The notes under the pieces: model-generated
Told to the model about the DNA's origin: nothing
Databases searched by the model: none
What the model saw: only the letters and a program-made list of their open reading frames with translations
Position numbers and translations under genes: made by a program
Part shown: one piece after another, positions 52,295 to 63,325 of the stretch
How positions within the stretch are numbered: the stretch's first letter is position 1
Layout: every line of letters begins with the position of its first letter
From: Selaginella moellendorffii
Lineage: Eukaryota > Streptophyta > Lycopodiopsida > Selaginellales > Selaginellaceae
Assembly (NCBI RefSeq): GCF_000143415.4
Contig: NW_003314296.1
Span: 663,645 to 727,644 of the forward strand
Direction: 5' to 3'
DNA: 64,000 nt

Positions 52295-55200
52295 TCAAGA
52301 ACGAGTGGAACGAGGATGTGAATGAGAATGACAAGGAGGATGAGATGAACGGCGAGGGATGGGAGATGGAGAAAAAGAATGAGGATTGGGACGAAAAGGA
52401 TAGCGGCGGTGGAAGTCTTGAACAAAGTCAGGAGAATGAATCAGGTTATCCGCAGGTTCCCAAGTGCGTTCTTCAAGTTCGTAACCCTTCCAGTCGACTA
52501 GATAGTAGAGTTTAGACCGTGAAATCTTGGAATCAAGGATGTCCTGAACCTCGTACTCAGACCCATCCTCGAGCTGCACTAGTGGAGGTGGAGGAATGAC
52601 CTGATTGGGAATAGGACTGGGAATATAAGGCTCAAGGAGAGAGGAGTGAAAAACGGGGTGAATTTGATATGAGGAGGGAAGTGCAAGGCGATAAGTGACA
52701 GGATTAATGATGGTAGTGATAGGGAAAGGACCGAGGCGTTTGAAATCAAGTTTTGGACAGGGCCTGGTGGTGGAGATATTTCGCCTGAGGAGCCAAACTT
52801 TATCCCCGATATTGTAAGGGGAACAATCCTGACGATGGACATTGGCAAATGTTTTGTGAGATTCCTAAGCACGATGGAGGTGGAAGGAAATAGAGTTGTG
52901 GATTTCTTGGAGGTTGGAGACAAATGCCTCAGAGCGGGGATTTGAATGAGAGGATTCGGATGGAGAAGGAAGTGAGAGATTGAATTGGGGATTTCGGCCA
53001 GAGTTTGCAAAGAAGGGGGAAATTCGAAGAGAGGAGTGAATAGAGTTGTTATAGGAGAAGTCAGCAAGGGGAAGGATATCGAACCAGTTATCTTGATAAT
53101 AGTTGATGAAGCACCTCAAGAATTGTTCCAACGTCTGAATCGTTCGCTCGGACTGCCCATCAGTTTGAGGATGATACGCCGAAGAGAGGTTGGCCTTCAC
53201 TCCAAGCAGCTGCAAAAACCGTTGCCAGAAATGAGAGATGAACTGAGGCCCCCGATCTGAAACCACATCTGTAAGAATCCCATGAAGTCGGAAAATTTCC
53301 CTGAATACCAGTTTTGCCATGTCCTCGCCCGAAAACTCCTTGGTACATGGCAAGAAGTGTGCCATCTTTGTGAAGCGATCCACAATGACTAAAATGCTGT
53401 TGAAGCCTCCAGAACTCGAAAGATCACTCAAGAAATCCATGGAGATGGATTCCCAAGGACCTGCAGAGACCGGAAGGGAACAAAGCAAACCTGAAGGAAG
53501 GTGGCGAGGTACCTTATTCTGGGTGCAAGTGTCACAGGAGGTAACAAAAGCTTTGATGTAGTCGTCCATGTGAGGCCACCAAAAGTCCCGTACAACTAGC
53601 TCATAGGTTTTCGCAATGCCGAAGTGACCAGCAGTCGGGCTATTGTGGCACGCCATCAAGACCAGCCTTCGAGCGTCACCTTCAGGAACGTAAAGTTGCT
53701 CCCCACGGTACAATAAGCCATCTAAGAACTCAAACTCGTCAAATCGCCGACAGTCGGGAGTCACTGGGTGTCCAGCCTGAAGATGGGGGAAAATGTCGCT
53801 GGCGAGATCATCGGATTGAAGATCGTTTCTGATTGCATCCATCAAGGAGGAGTTCTAAGGGGCCAGGGAAATTGCCATAACTTGAAGCTGATCAGGACCG
53901 AGGATAACTTGATCCTATTGATCGAAGGTAGGATTACCAGGCCTGAGACTGAGATAGGAGCGCCTTGAAAGAGCATCGGGAAGGCCTTGAAGCTTTCCAG
54001 GTCTGTACTTGATAACAAAGTCAAACCGACTTAGGAATTGTGCCCACCTTGCTTGACGACAGCTTAAAACTCGGGAAGTGGCAAAGTACTCAAGATTTTT
54101 GTGATCCGTCCAGACTGTTGTTTGATAGCCCGCCCCCTCCAAGAAACGGCGCCACTCTCCAAAGGAATCCACGATGGCAAGGAGCTCCTTGTCGTGGATT
54201 AATTAATCTCTGCAGGCTGGAATTTCCGAGAATGGAAAGCGACTGGATGAAGTTCTTGATCCGCTCCGAGTTGAGATAGCATAGCACCGATGGCAAAGTC
54301 GGAGGCATCAGCCTCGATGAAGAAAGGTTGTGAGGAATCAGCATGGATCAAAACAGGAGCAGAACTGAAGGCTACCTTGAGTGTGTCGAAGGCGTGCTGG
54401 GCAACAGCAGACCAAGAGAAGGGAACATCCTTGCGAGTGAGATGCGTGAGAAGAAGGACAATGTCAGAGTAGTGATCAATGAATTTGCGGTAGAAGTTGG
54501 CAAAACCAAGGAAAACCTGAACGTCCGACATTGATTGTGGAGGCTCCCACTTGAGAATAATCTTGACTTTGGCAGGATCCATCGTGATACCCTCAGGAGT
54601 GACAATGTACCCAAGGAACTCCACAGACTGCTGATCGAAGGAACATTTCTTAAGCTTCGCATATAGGCCGTGTTCTCACAGCTTCGCCAGCACCTTGCGT
54701 ACATGTTCGTCGGGCTCCTCCTGAGTTTTTGAGTAGATGAGGATGTCATCGAGGTAAATGATCACCATCTAATCAAGAAACTCCCGAAAGACGTCGTTCG
54801 CCATGTGTTGGAAAACTACTGGAGCATTTGTCAAGCCAAATGGCATGACAGTGTACTCGAAGTGGCCATAGCGGGTTCGAAATGCAGTCTTCCATTCATC
54901 ACCAGGCCGGATCCGGATCAGGTTGTATGCGCCACGGAGGTCAATCTTGGTGAAGAAGCGGGCACCGCCAAGGCGTTCCAACAGGTCTGAGATCAGGGGT
55001 AGCGAATTCACCTTGTTCAAACCTCGGTAATCGATGACTAGCCACAAACTCCAATCCTTCTTCTTGACAAAGAAGACAGGTGCTCCAGCTAGGGACTGTG
55101 AATGCTGAATGTACCCCGAGGCAAAGTTCTCATCCACGTACTCTTTGAGGGCCTTAAGCTCGGACGGGGATAACCCGTAGATAGGCCCCCACGGAGGTGA

Positions 55201-56281
55201 CGCTCCTTCTTGTAAATCAATGGGACAATCATAAAGCCGATGAACAGGTAGTACACTAGCTTTTTTCTTGTCAAAAACATCCCCAAAATTATGATACTTC
55301 TCAGGTAGACTGACAAGAAAAACATGCAAAGCAAAAAGGAAAATAGGTTCTTCATGAAGGAGTTCTTTCATAGTGATTGTGGAGATAGGAGGAGGTGTAC
55401 GACTAAATGGAATGATGAGACGAGGATATTGTCCAATGTAAGATGGAAGAGAGGAAAAAGAAGAGGGTGAAAACTTCGTAGAGTCAGGAATAGAACCCCA
55501 ATTTGAGTTTAGGGAACTTTTCCTGATTCGGACTCGATGAACAGCAGGGGAAGCCGTGGGAGATGGTGGTGTGGGAGAGATGAGCTGTAATTCCTTCTAA
55601 CAAATCTGAGGCTGATGTAGTTGAAACCAAGGAAGACCAAGCACCACAGAGGAGGACTTGCTATTGATGATGTTGAAGGCGATATCGGTGACGGTGGACC
55701 CGATGTGTACTCAAACGGGCAACGTTTCCCTAAATCCAGAAGATGGAGACACAAAATGCCCGCCGATGCCTTCAACCCTCATATCCCATATGGTAGGAGA
55801 AAGAGGAACGTGATGTCGGGTAGCAAAGTCCGTGTCCATGAAGCAGGAAGTTGCACCTGAGTCCAGTAGCGCCAGAGCCTTGAGTCCTGATTGTCCGGTG
55901 AAAGAAAGGAGACATGGGACGCGGAAGTTGTGGGAATTGGTGGTGGCTTTGATGAAAGGTGGTGAGGAGCTTGATAAAGAAGAAAAGTGATTTTTATTCG
56001 GGGAGTCCAAAGAGACAACTCCTTCTCTATTTGGACAGGGTTGTTTCCCGACTGCAACAAAAGTGGACTTTGAGGCAAGGTGAACTCGAGCAGTCGGGGA
56101 GACTTCTTGGGACACACAACTGCTTTGTGATTAGGATCAGCACAGTAGAGGCAAAGATTATGAAATATTCGACGTTGCTTCTCAGCAGGACTCTAATGAG
56201 TCAAGGAGTACCAGAAATATCCATCGGGACCGAAGTAGTAGGTTCAGGAGTATGCCCCGAAGACTCAAGCTGGGATTCTTG
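52295..56281 (-). pseudogene. pol: Family B pol with chromodomain, broken by stops
   Basis: Minus-strand order is as follows. A Cx2Cx4Hx4C knuckle (CLYCADPNHKAVVC) lies at about 56100-56160 in a shifted frame. Protease LLDSGATS is at about 55840-55865 (ORF 55711-56115). Reverse transcriptase (54769-55371; [18 protein letters not shown]) is followed by an in-frame TAG at 54773-54775 and then YLDDILIYS. RNase H spans 53915-54624. Integrase (52865-53845) has an HHCC finger (HNSPTAGHFG...CDTCTQNK), SDRGPQF and HPQTDGQSERT. The chromodomain (52320-52579; YYLVDWKGYELEERTWEPADNL) belongs to the heterochromatin-targeting type of chromoviruses. At least four frame breaks are visible, so the element is not autonomous. 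Confidence 0.85.
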
Positions 56282-56284
56282 AGT

Positions 56285-57025
56285 CTAGGACGGAAAAACA
56301 GCGGCGCGGTGACTTTCCTGACGACATTCAAAGAGACGATTGTCACATCGAATAGTTTTGTTGATGGCGTCTGATAGGTCCTTGGGATCCTCCATGGTGA
56401 GCAACAAATCCTTGACACCGTTGTTGAGGCCGAAACAAAATTGGTCAATCAGGGCCCGCTCATCCCACTGAGTGTCCAAGGCAAAGAGTTGGAACTCTAC
56501 AGCATAGACCAAGGCAGGACGAGACCCCTGAGAGAGATGTCTTATCTTTGTGGTAACAACTCGAACCCAATCCATCTCGCCAAAACATGCTTCGAGCTTC
56601 TCTTTGAACAATTGAAGATCCATCAGCTCCAGAACCACGACCCCTTTCATGCTCTTCTCTAGAAGAGGAGAAAACCATGACAAAGCTACACCTTCGAGCA
56701 ACGTCCCAATCGCGCCGATTTGAGACTCGGGAGTGGGGTACCGCTGATGTTGAATTGCAAAGATCAGTTCCATTTGGTTCAGAAATCTGCGAAGCTCCGA
56801 AAGCTTGCCTGAAAATTTTGCCGGGAAACACACCTTCGGTTTAGGAACTTTGCTGGATCCTTGAGCCGAAAGTGAAGCAAGCTCCTGCTGCATGCGAAGA
56901 AGGGTCACCTTCAGCTCGGTATTCTCAGACTGGATTTTTGCAAGGACTTCGGCAAAGAAATCAAGATGGCTTGGAGACTCCATTGGCAAGAAGAAAGAAA
57001 AAAAAGGGGAAAAAGACAAAGGCAA
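56285..57025 (-). CDS. gag: Family B gag
   Basis: 246 aa, open. The N-terminus has a coiled-coil-like stretch (IQSENTELKVTLLRMQQELASL). A retrotransposon gag domain lies at about 70-230 (CFPAKFSGKLSELRRFLNQ, FGLNNGVKDLL, DLSDAINKTIRCDNRL). The stop at 56285 falls before the zinc knuckle, which is found in the next frame, so this is a truncated gag or a frameshifted junction. The true start is likely the second Met (MESPSHLDFFAEV). Confidence 0.75.
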   Translation of the reverse strand: MPLSFSPFFSFFLPMESPSHLDFFAEVLAKIQSENTELKVTLLRMQQELASLSAQGSSKVPKPKVCFPAKFSGKLSELRRFLNQMELIFAIQHQRYPTPESQIGAIGTLLEGVALSWFSPLLEKSMKGVVVLELMDLQLFKEKLEACFGEMDWVRVVTTKIRHLSQGSRPALVYAVEFQLFALDTQWDERALIDQFCFGLNNGVKDLLLTMEDPKDLSDAINKTIRCDNRLFECRQESHRAAVFPS

Positions 57026-57079
57026 TCAAACAATTGAAACGAGCTAAAGCAAAAGCAAAAAGCACAATCTGAATCAAAC

Positions 57080-57440
57080 TGTTAAGACCCCCAACAAGAT
57101 CAAGACTGGAAAATGCAAAAGACAAAGAGAAAAGCTAGTGGAAACAAAGAAAAAACCTTAAACTGGCGTTGATTCAGATTGTGAAAAAATGGAACAAGGC
57201 TAACCTATATATATTATAAGTTGATAAAGCTCCACCACTCTTGGATCGAGGACGGCCTAAATATAGCTGAGGTCGAGGAGGCGCCACATCAATATCAGGA
57301 ATGTGGCTCGAGACTCAAGAATTGTACAGGAAATTAGAGAGTCAGGAATAGGGAAGTGTCTCGAGAATCAGGAATGTGGTCTGCAGGTCAGAAATCTAGC
57401 GAGAGTCAGGAATGTGGCAAGAATTGGGGGATTCCTGACA
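57080..57440 (-). repeat. Family B LTR (outer right, 5' LTR)
   Basis: 361 bp, with only one 26-bp unit (about 57341-57366). It otherwise matches the other two LTRs closely. Confidence 0.85.
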
Positions 57441-57445
57441 TTCTT

Positions 57446-58520
57446 TTTGGTTTTCTTAAACAAATCTGAACGGGAATAGGATAGTAGTAGAATATGCTTA
57501 GATTACCATCTAATGGTTTTAATTCATTTAGATTAAACTTGTAATTATAATTTATAAACATGTTTATAATTTCTTATATTTCTTAATTTATTTAATTTAT
57601 ATTTATTATATTATATTTATATTATATTATATTATATTATATTATATTATATTATATTTATATTTATATTTATTATTTATTATAATTTATATAATTTATA
57701 TTATATTTCTTAATTTCTTAAAAACTTTATAGTACATTCTTTTTATTTTACCATCTAATGGTTGATATGCAATAAAATTAATATTGTATTTATAAATTAT
57801 AAACTTTTATTTGATCATTGGATTAATAAATAGAAATAATACCACTATTAAGCAAATCAAGTGTTATTACATGCAACACATTACAAATTACTTTATCTTT
57901 TAGAAGCTGGGTTTTTAAACGGATATATGCTTGGCTATTCTAAGATATTTTACTATCTAATTTAATTTAATTAATATTGTATTATAATTTATAAAATTTT
58001 ATAAATACTTCTTAGTATATTCAAGTTTATTCTACTGATATGCAATAATATTAATTTTGTGATTATAAATTATAATTATGTTTATATGGATATGGAATTA
58101 GGTATATTAATTAGGCTTTAAACCCCTGCTTATACCTAAGAATGGATGGACTAGATTCAGTCCAAATAGATAGTTGTGCTATAGTACTATAATTAACTTA
58201 TTGGTTGAATATAACTATTATAAAATCTTGAAGCTCCTATAGAATTACCAACGTAGTTGCTAGCAACCATGCCTACAAAAAACCCAAAGTCATTATATAA
58301 AAATCAATTGACTATAGAATTCTAATAAACCATTTGCAACTCTATATGCAATTGTGAAATATTCAAACCAAACTTGAAACCATAATTTTGAACCAAAGCT
58401 ATACTTAAATAGTAGAGCTACCCGATTATATCGTAAAGGTGCTTAGATTAATCTAAAATGAATAAAAAATGTTAAAATATTTTAAAATATTTTAAATATA
58501 ACAAGTCTGGTTAAGCATAA
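57446..58520. repeat. AT-rich duplicated block, unit 2, right part
   Basis: Continues the repeat interrupted at 50804. It matches 48057-49020, with an inserted TATAT-type microsatellite at 57590-57715. Confidence 0.75.
57590..57715. repeat. (TATAT)n/(TTATA)n microsatellite
   Basis: A near-pure A/T pentanucleotide run, absent from the sister block at 48190. Confidence 0.85.
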
Positions 58521-59053
58521 AAAAAACTAACAGTATGACTGCATGGAATATGGAAAGGGAATACAAAAAATGTACATATTAATTAGCCCAAAAACCCTAG
58601 CTTATATATAAAAGTGAGTGGTCCAAATTGAAACCAATTTAACGGCTACCAAAATCTCACTATGCCAATATTAATATTTAACATTGTAACCATACACTTT
58701 CCAACAACTTCTCCCCAGACAATCCAAGAGATCAACAGTGTGAGGAAAAGGGTACACATTCGGGATCATCATTTCATTTAATGGATGATAGTCAATGTAG
58801 AAACAAATACTCCCATCAGGCTTTGTCACAAAATAAGGTTCATACGCTCACAGACTCCACAACTTTTGAATAACACCTTTATCTAACATTTTCTTATTTG
58901 CACATAAAATCTTGACCTCTCTGAATGATCGATAACAAATTGGAACATTTATTGGACGAGCATCCCTAGTTGGAATAAGATGACGTATGGAAATATTGGC
59001 CCCAGATGATAGGTCAAATTCAAAAAGATTGGCATACTCCTTCACGAGTCGAT

Positions 59054-59646
59054 TGTAAGCTCATGAATTTGGACTTCCTGGGAGGTCACCCAACCCAGTA
59101 TTATTTAAACCCAAGGATGCTTAACCCCAATTATCCCAAGACCTTTAACCGATTGGAAAAAAAGGTGCACTTTTATTCATAGGCCCTTTCCCTCTATATT
59201 TGAACCCCATGGACTGTCTCTTGAGTCATTTTTTTTTGTTTCTTACAATCCACTACACTTCCTTGCAAGTTCACGCCCTTGTGAATGGAAGTTGAGAGCC
59301 GCAGCTCTCCCGAGAGCCCCACTCTCTTGACACCCTACCCCTCGGGTCGAGCCCAACCGGAGCATACTAGACCTACCAGATGTCAATCAACATGTAGTGT
59401 GATTTCCCTAGCTAACCAACAAAGTCGGACCCAAGACCTTTCTGATACCAAATGTAAGCTCCTGAATTTGGACTTCCCGGGAGGTCACCTAGCCCAATAC
59501 CATTCAAACCCAAGGACGCTTAACCCCAATTATCTCAAGACCCTTAATCGATTGGAAAATACGGTGCATTTTTATTCATGGGCCCTTTCCCTCTATATTT
59601 GAACCCCATGGACCATCTCTTAAGTCGTTCTCTTTGGTTACTTACA
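59054..59646 (-). mobile_element. Well-preserved Cassandra-type TRIM
   Basis: Two 194-bp LTRs (59054-59247 and 59453-59646) flank a 205-bp centre. In minus sense the 5' LTR (59453-59646) is followed after two bases by TGGTATCAGAAAGG (rc of 59437-59450), an initiator tRNA-Met primer site. Flanking 5-mers TCGAT (59049-59053) and CCAAT (59647-59651) differ by two transitions. It is inserted in the family A relic. No coding capacity. The equal LTR length to the copy at 3915-4507 and the conserved centre show one family. Confidence 0.9.
59470..59524 (-). promoter_or_regulatory. 5S-rRNA-like Pol III promoter in Cassandra LTR
   Basis: The minus strand reads GTTAAGCGTCCTTGGG (box A-like), GAATGGTATTGGG (intermediate element) and TAGGTGACCTCCCGGGAAGT (box C-like). 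These are the same three parts, in the same order and spacing, as in the 3' half of plant 5S rRNA. It is the best conserved of the copies in this window. The other LTR of this element (59054-59247) has the same boxes. Confidence 0.8.
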
Positions 59647-60712
59647 CCAATCAACTACTACAATATAAAGACTATTTGAGGGATTTGAAAAGGGAAGAAA
59701 GGAAAAAAACGGAAATATAAGAGAAAGTAAAGAAGAGATAAAAGTGATGAAAGCAAAAATAGAAGTAGAGGGACAAAGAGGTATAAAAATGAGAAGAATG
59801 GAAAAAATATAAAGAAGTATAAAATAAAAGAGAAAAACCCCAAAGTTACATTTGGCATAATTTGCGCTACAACCAATCCATACTAAGGATGACGTCAGAA
59901 ACTTGACTTAACACCATCACAATGAGTGTAACTCAAGCTTGAGATCACCCACACGCACAACTAGATTTGCCTCATCAGCACATACATATGTACGGCCGTT
60001 GCCATAAAAAATGAAAACTAACTTTGCTACATGATGTAAATGTAAATAACAACATGTGGCAACAAGTCGAGTAATAGAAGATAAACTCAAACATATATCA
60101 ACTAACATGGAGAGAATAATATAAAACCTATTGTTATAAAAACAAATTTAGAAAGCAAACATTGGATGAACTAGTGTTAAGTGAACGTTTTGATAATACT
60201 CCCGAAAGAAAGATGAAGAAGTCACTGATTTATTTATGCAAAATCCCTTCACTACTCGCACGACTCCTTGTTTCCTAGATGCATCTTGGTGTCCAAACCT
60301 TCCATTACAACAGCACCAATAGAGTGTTGAAAACGCCAAGGTCTCCATCCAAGAAATGGAGATTGTCAATTCAGAAAACACCGATAATACCAATAAGTGT
60401 GACTAATTTCATCACACATCTAGCATTAGATGTCACGATCATGACCATGTCCTCGCCTTTATCTTTGAATTCAAGCAGTAATAATATCAACTTCCATTAG
60501 CACATAACCATCTCCCACAGGAAATGGAGTTGAAAGATATATAATGAGAAGTGGAAAAGACGACATTTCATATTATTGTGCTAAGTAAAAGGCATCATCA
60601 AATGTGGCTAAAGCAAATGTATGCACAAGTTCTACAAAATCTTAACAATCTTGGTTATTAAAATCCCATTACACTAATATTAATATACAATATTGTAATT
60701 AGACTTCACAAT

Positions 60713-60975
60713 AGTATAAATATAAAGTTTGTAAATCTAATTGAGATTGGTGCAAATGTATAGGTCATGGGTCCAGAAAAATATGCAAACTCTTCTTCCA
60801 AATGACCACAATACTCCCACTTCTTCTCCACCAGATAAGAGCATAAAATTACCCCATACGGCCGGTGACAACGATCACATTGCCCACAAGATGAGCCATC
60901 CATTCTTCACCTCTCATGTTGATATCACGAAGTGGCCAGTAGTATTTCCCAGATGCATGTGAGCCATCCTCATCC
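60713..60975. other. Spacer, nothing recognised
   Basis: No supported ORF. It has moderate GC and may be a 3' part of the decayed gene to the right. Confidence 0.35.
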
Positions 60976-61600
60976 TTATCTAGCTAGCACGCTTGTACCA
61001 GTAAAATCCTCACACAATACCTCCCAGTAGCCGAATGGATCTTGGCTCACCGCTTGCCGACTCCATTGTAGCAGGTCATAGAAGCGATCCTCTCCCTCAT
61101 TGTAGCCAGGATTGGACAAGTCATGGATTCCCCCAGCTTCCGGAGCCAGAATTGTACTGGAAAAGGTAGACAACAAACACCCTAAACACTCACTGTCTTG
61201 GTGTTGAGCACTGCAATCCGATAAATCCCTGTCTCAGGATCCACATATCGTCTCAATGCTATCAACCTCCTCAACAGAGCATCTTCCAAACTGTGTAGAC
61301 AGGTGGGCGAGAGGCAGAGAAGTGGGCTCGAACGGTCCCAGAGAACATACTGCTTCCGGAAAAGAAATGCAGTACCAGGAGCGGCGCCACCACTCGCATC
61401 AACATCGAGTCGCAGGAAGATGCCCATGAACAATTCTTCCTCATCGACTTTTGGGGCACAAATCTGTATTTGTGTTGACGCTGCCACGTCATTCTAGCGG
61501 ATAGCGACTCGGCCTTAGAAGGCGATCGCGAAGAAGACGTCCTCGCCAGATACCACTGCCCTGAACACCAACAGGTGACACATGTAGCTTCATGGACACC
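60976..61600 (-). pseudogene. Decayed gene of unknown family
   Basis: Minus-strand fragments with coding-like composition are LLVFRAVVSGEDVFFAIAF (about 61580-61520), then ELFMGIFLRLDVDASGG to DPETGIYRIAVLNTKT (61445-61190), and after a 37-nt intron-like gap ILAPEAGGIHDLSNPGYNEGEDRFYDLL (61150-61070, here split by position). Stops (for example in 61495-61520) separate the first two, and the apparent intron leaves the third out of phase. No domain recognised. Confidence 0.35.
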
Positions 61601-61997
61601 TGCTGTGTTTATACATGGGCTGATGGCAGCGCATGCACTTCCTTATCACCTTCATCGTCCTCATCATTCTAAGTTTTGATTGGATTTTAGATGTTTGTTG
61701 TGATAAGCTGGAACTTTTACTCTGTGAGTTGTGTTTATACGGTTGCTGTTCTTGCTGTCCAGATCTGCGAGCTTGCGCATCCTATATGGAGCTGCATTCC
61801 TCGTTTGTTCATCTTATTGTAGGCTCGACCTGGTTGGGAGCCTCACTGACAGAGCGAAGAAACTGTAAACTAAGAGCGCAAGATTCCCAGCGCTTACTCG
61901 GATAGCAAAGAAACGACCGAAGAATCGTTTTTATGCCAAGCTCAGACATAACGTCGTATATATATTTCTAGTTTTCTTGAGAAGATTTAAAGTGCGC
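61601..61997. other. Intergenic, no gene recognised
   Basis: A plus-strand ORF (61633-61905) is hydrophobic and Cys-rich by composition only, with no signal-plus-domain layout I can support. Confidence 0.35.
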
Positions 61998-62303
61998 TTA
62001 GCAACCAGTGACATAATCCGCCTTGAACTGGCAGCCGTCATTGTAAGTCTTAATACCACACTTGGCGCAGTTGCGAGCACGGAGTTCGTCAAAGGCAGTG
62101 ATCATCTCGGAGCCATTGAGGTCGCAGTTGGAGCCAGAGACAAAGAGGCCACAGTGGCCAGAGCAGACGCCGCTGGAGCCTTTGTTGCCGCCGGTGAAGT
62201 AGCAGTTGCTAGGCTGAATCTGGTGGCGAGCAGCATCCAGTGTAGAGCCAGCGCACGAGTAGGAGTCCTGAGCATGAGAGCCCCGCAACAACATGATGAT
62301 CAT
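61998..62303 (-). CDS. Small secreted cysteine-rich protein, KP4-like
   Basis: 101 aa from the first ATG at 62303. A short hydrophobic leader ends at RGSHAQ. The mature part has nine Cys and the layout CGLFVSGSNC, then GSEMITAFDEL, then CAKCG, then a C-terminal FKADYV strand. This matches the C-terminal half of KP4 killer-toxin-like proteins (GSE helix, CxxCG, then NYV-type strand), which occur in fungi and in mosses and lycophytes. KP4 proteins block calcium channels; the plant versions are of uncertain role. The leader looks too short. A second Met lies upstream in another frame, so the 5' end may be frameshifted or use an unseen exon. The family call rests on pattern only. Confidence 0.45.
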   Translation of the reverse strand: MIIMLLRGSHAQDSYSCAGSTLDAARHQIQPSNCYFTGGNKGSSGVCSGHCGLFVSGSNCDLNGSEMITAFDELRARNCAKCGIKTYNDGCQFKADYVTGC

Positions 62304-62959
62304 GAGATTCACAAGACATTGAGAGCTAGCGCCATGTTCATTGACTTCATGGTTACTAAGTTACTGATAGATCTCGAGCCCATTATTTATAAGGTGTGGG
62401 CGGGCACAGAAGCGGGTCTAGCTTTGCTCTCCCAGCAAGACTTCCAAAACTTAGGCGGTCAAGGAGGGACTCAATTAAAATTGCATGGCCTGCCCAGAGA
62501 AGCGTGTTTAACCTTGCTTTACAAGTCACAACTTGTTTAGACGGCGACTTGTTCACATAAATGAACACGATCCCGCGAGAAGGCTTCAGCTGTATTTTAT
62601 TAAAAGTCCATTTTCTTTGTTAAAATTTGCTCTTTGGTAGCCGGCAATAGTGTTAATATATATCAGCTTGATCGACATGGCCCAATTGACCGAGTGTGAA
62701 ACCTGAGCCATCGCGTCCATCAGGCCGATGGCCCAATCTTATTTTGATCATAAGATTTGGTGGTGCGGAGGTGGCATACGACAGGTTCGGCATGTTCTAG
62801 CTGGCTGCCGAGCCCGATATCACTCAATGATTGTCATTCTTTTCTTTTCTCACACTTAATTTCAGCTTGGATTTGTGTCAGTCAATTTTACTTACATTTA
62901 TGTAAAACTGTTTTGTTTAAGATGCTTCTAATATATTTTATCTCATGGTATATATATAT
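62304..62959. other. Intergenic, no gene recognised
   Basis: Promoter side of the KP4-like ORF. The plus-strand ORF through 62540 is the antisense shadow of that gene and its upstream region. Confidence 0.4.
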
Positions 62960-63325
62960 TTCGATTAAATTTGTATTTTTGATTTGCTTAAGCAAACCTG
63001 TAAGAGTGGATATATCTAGAATATTCTTGATATTCTAGGATATTCTACTATCCAATGGTTGTTATTTATTAGATTAATCTTGTATTTATAATTTATAAAT
63101 ATGTTTATAATATACAAACTTTCTTGAACACTTTCTAGTATATATTTTTTTTCTCTACCATCTAATGGTTGATATGCAATAAAATTAGTCTTGTATTTAT
63201 AAATTATAAACATGTTTATTATTCTAAATTTTAAATTTGATCAATTGGATTAATAAGTAGAAATAATACTACTATTAAGAAAACCAAACATTACTACATG
63301 CAACACGTAACAAATTATTGTACAT
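62960..63325. repeat. AT-rich repeat, third partial copy of the 47690 block
   Basis: Matches 47880-48370: GCTTAAGCAAAC, GGATATTCTA, CCATCTAATGGTTGATATGC and CTACATGCAACAC in order. A perfect 14-nt palindrome TTTGCTTAAGCAAA is at 62983-62996. Confidence 0.7.

Larger units (their letters stand above)
50805..57440 (-). mobile_element. Chromovirus-type Ty3/gypsy element, family B, with three LTRs
   Basis: Outer ends are flanked by a perfect TTCTT duplication (50800-50804 and 57441-57445), and the host repeat is continuous across it. Reading minus: LTR 57080-57440, gag, protease, RT, RNase H, integrase, chromodomain, polypurine tract GAGGAGGGG, LTR 51844-52283, then a captured family A fragment (51366-51843). 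After that comes a second short copy of the element's 3' end (51244-51365, with its own GAGGAGCGGG tract) and a third LTR 50805-51243. LTRs start TGTC/TGTT and end TGACA in + sense. Coding frames carry several stops. The arrangement is composite and may come from recombination, read-through packaging or, less likely given the TSD, mis-assembly. Confidence 0.85.
58530..60712 (-). mobile_element. Family A relic with internal deletion, split by Cassandra
   Basis: A reverse LTR (about 58532-58700) is joined directly to RT sequence (58705-59053). The Cassandra insertion follows, then protease and gag-end sequence (59652-60640) and a scrap of LTR (about 60655-60712). Everything from RNase H to integrase is missing. 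The protease-side ORF 59917-60108 keeps FIFYGNGRT. AT-shifted. Confidence 0.75.

Noticed and set aside
59470-59524. A genuine 5S rRNA gene
   Set aside because: Only the promoter half resembles 5S; it lies inside a 194-bp LTR repeated in other elements, with a primer site adjoining.
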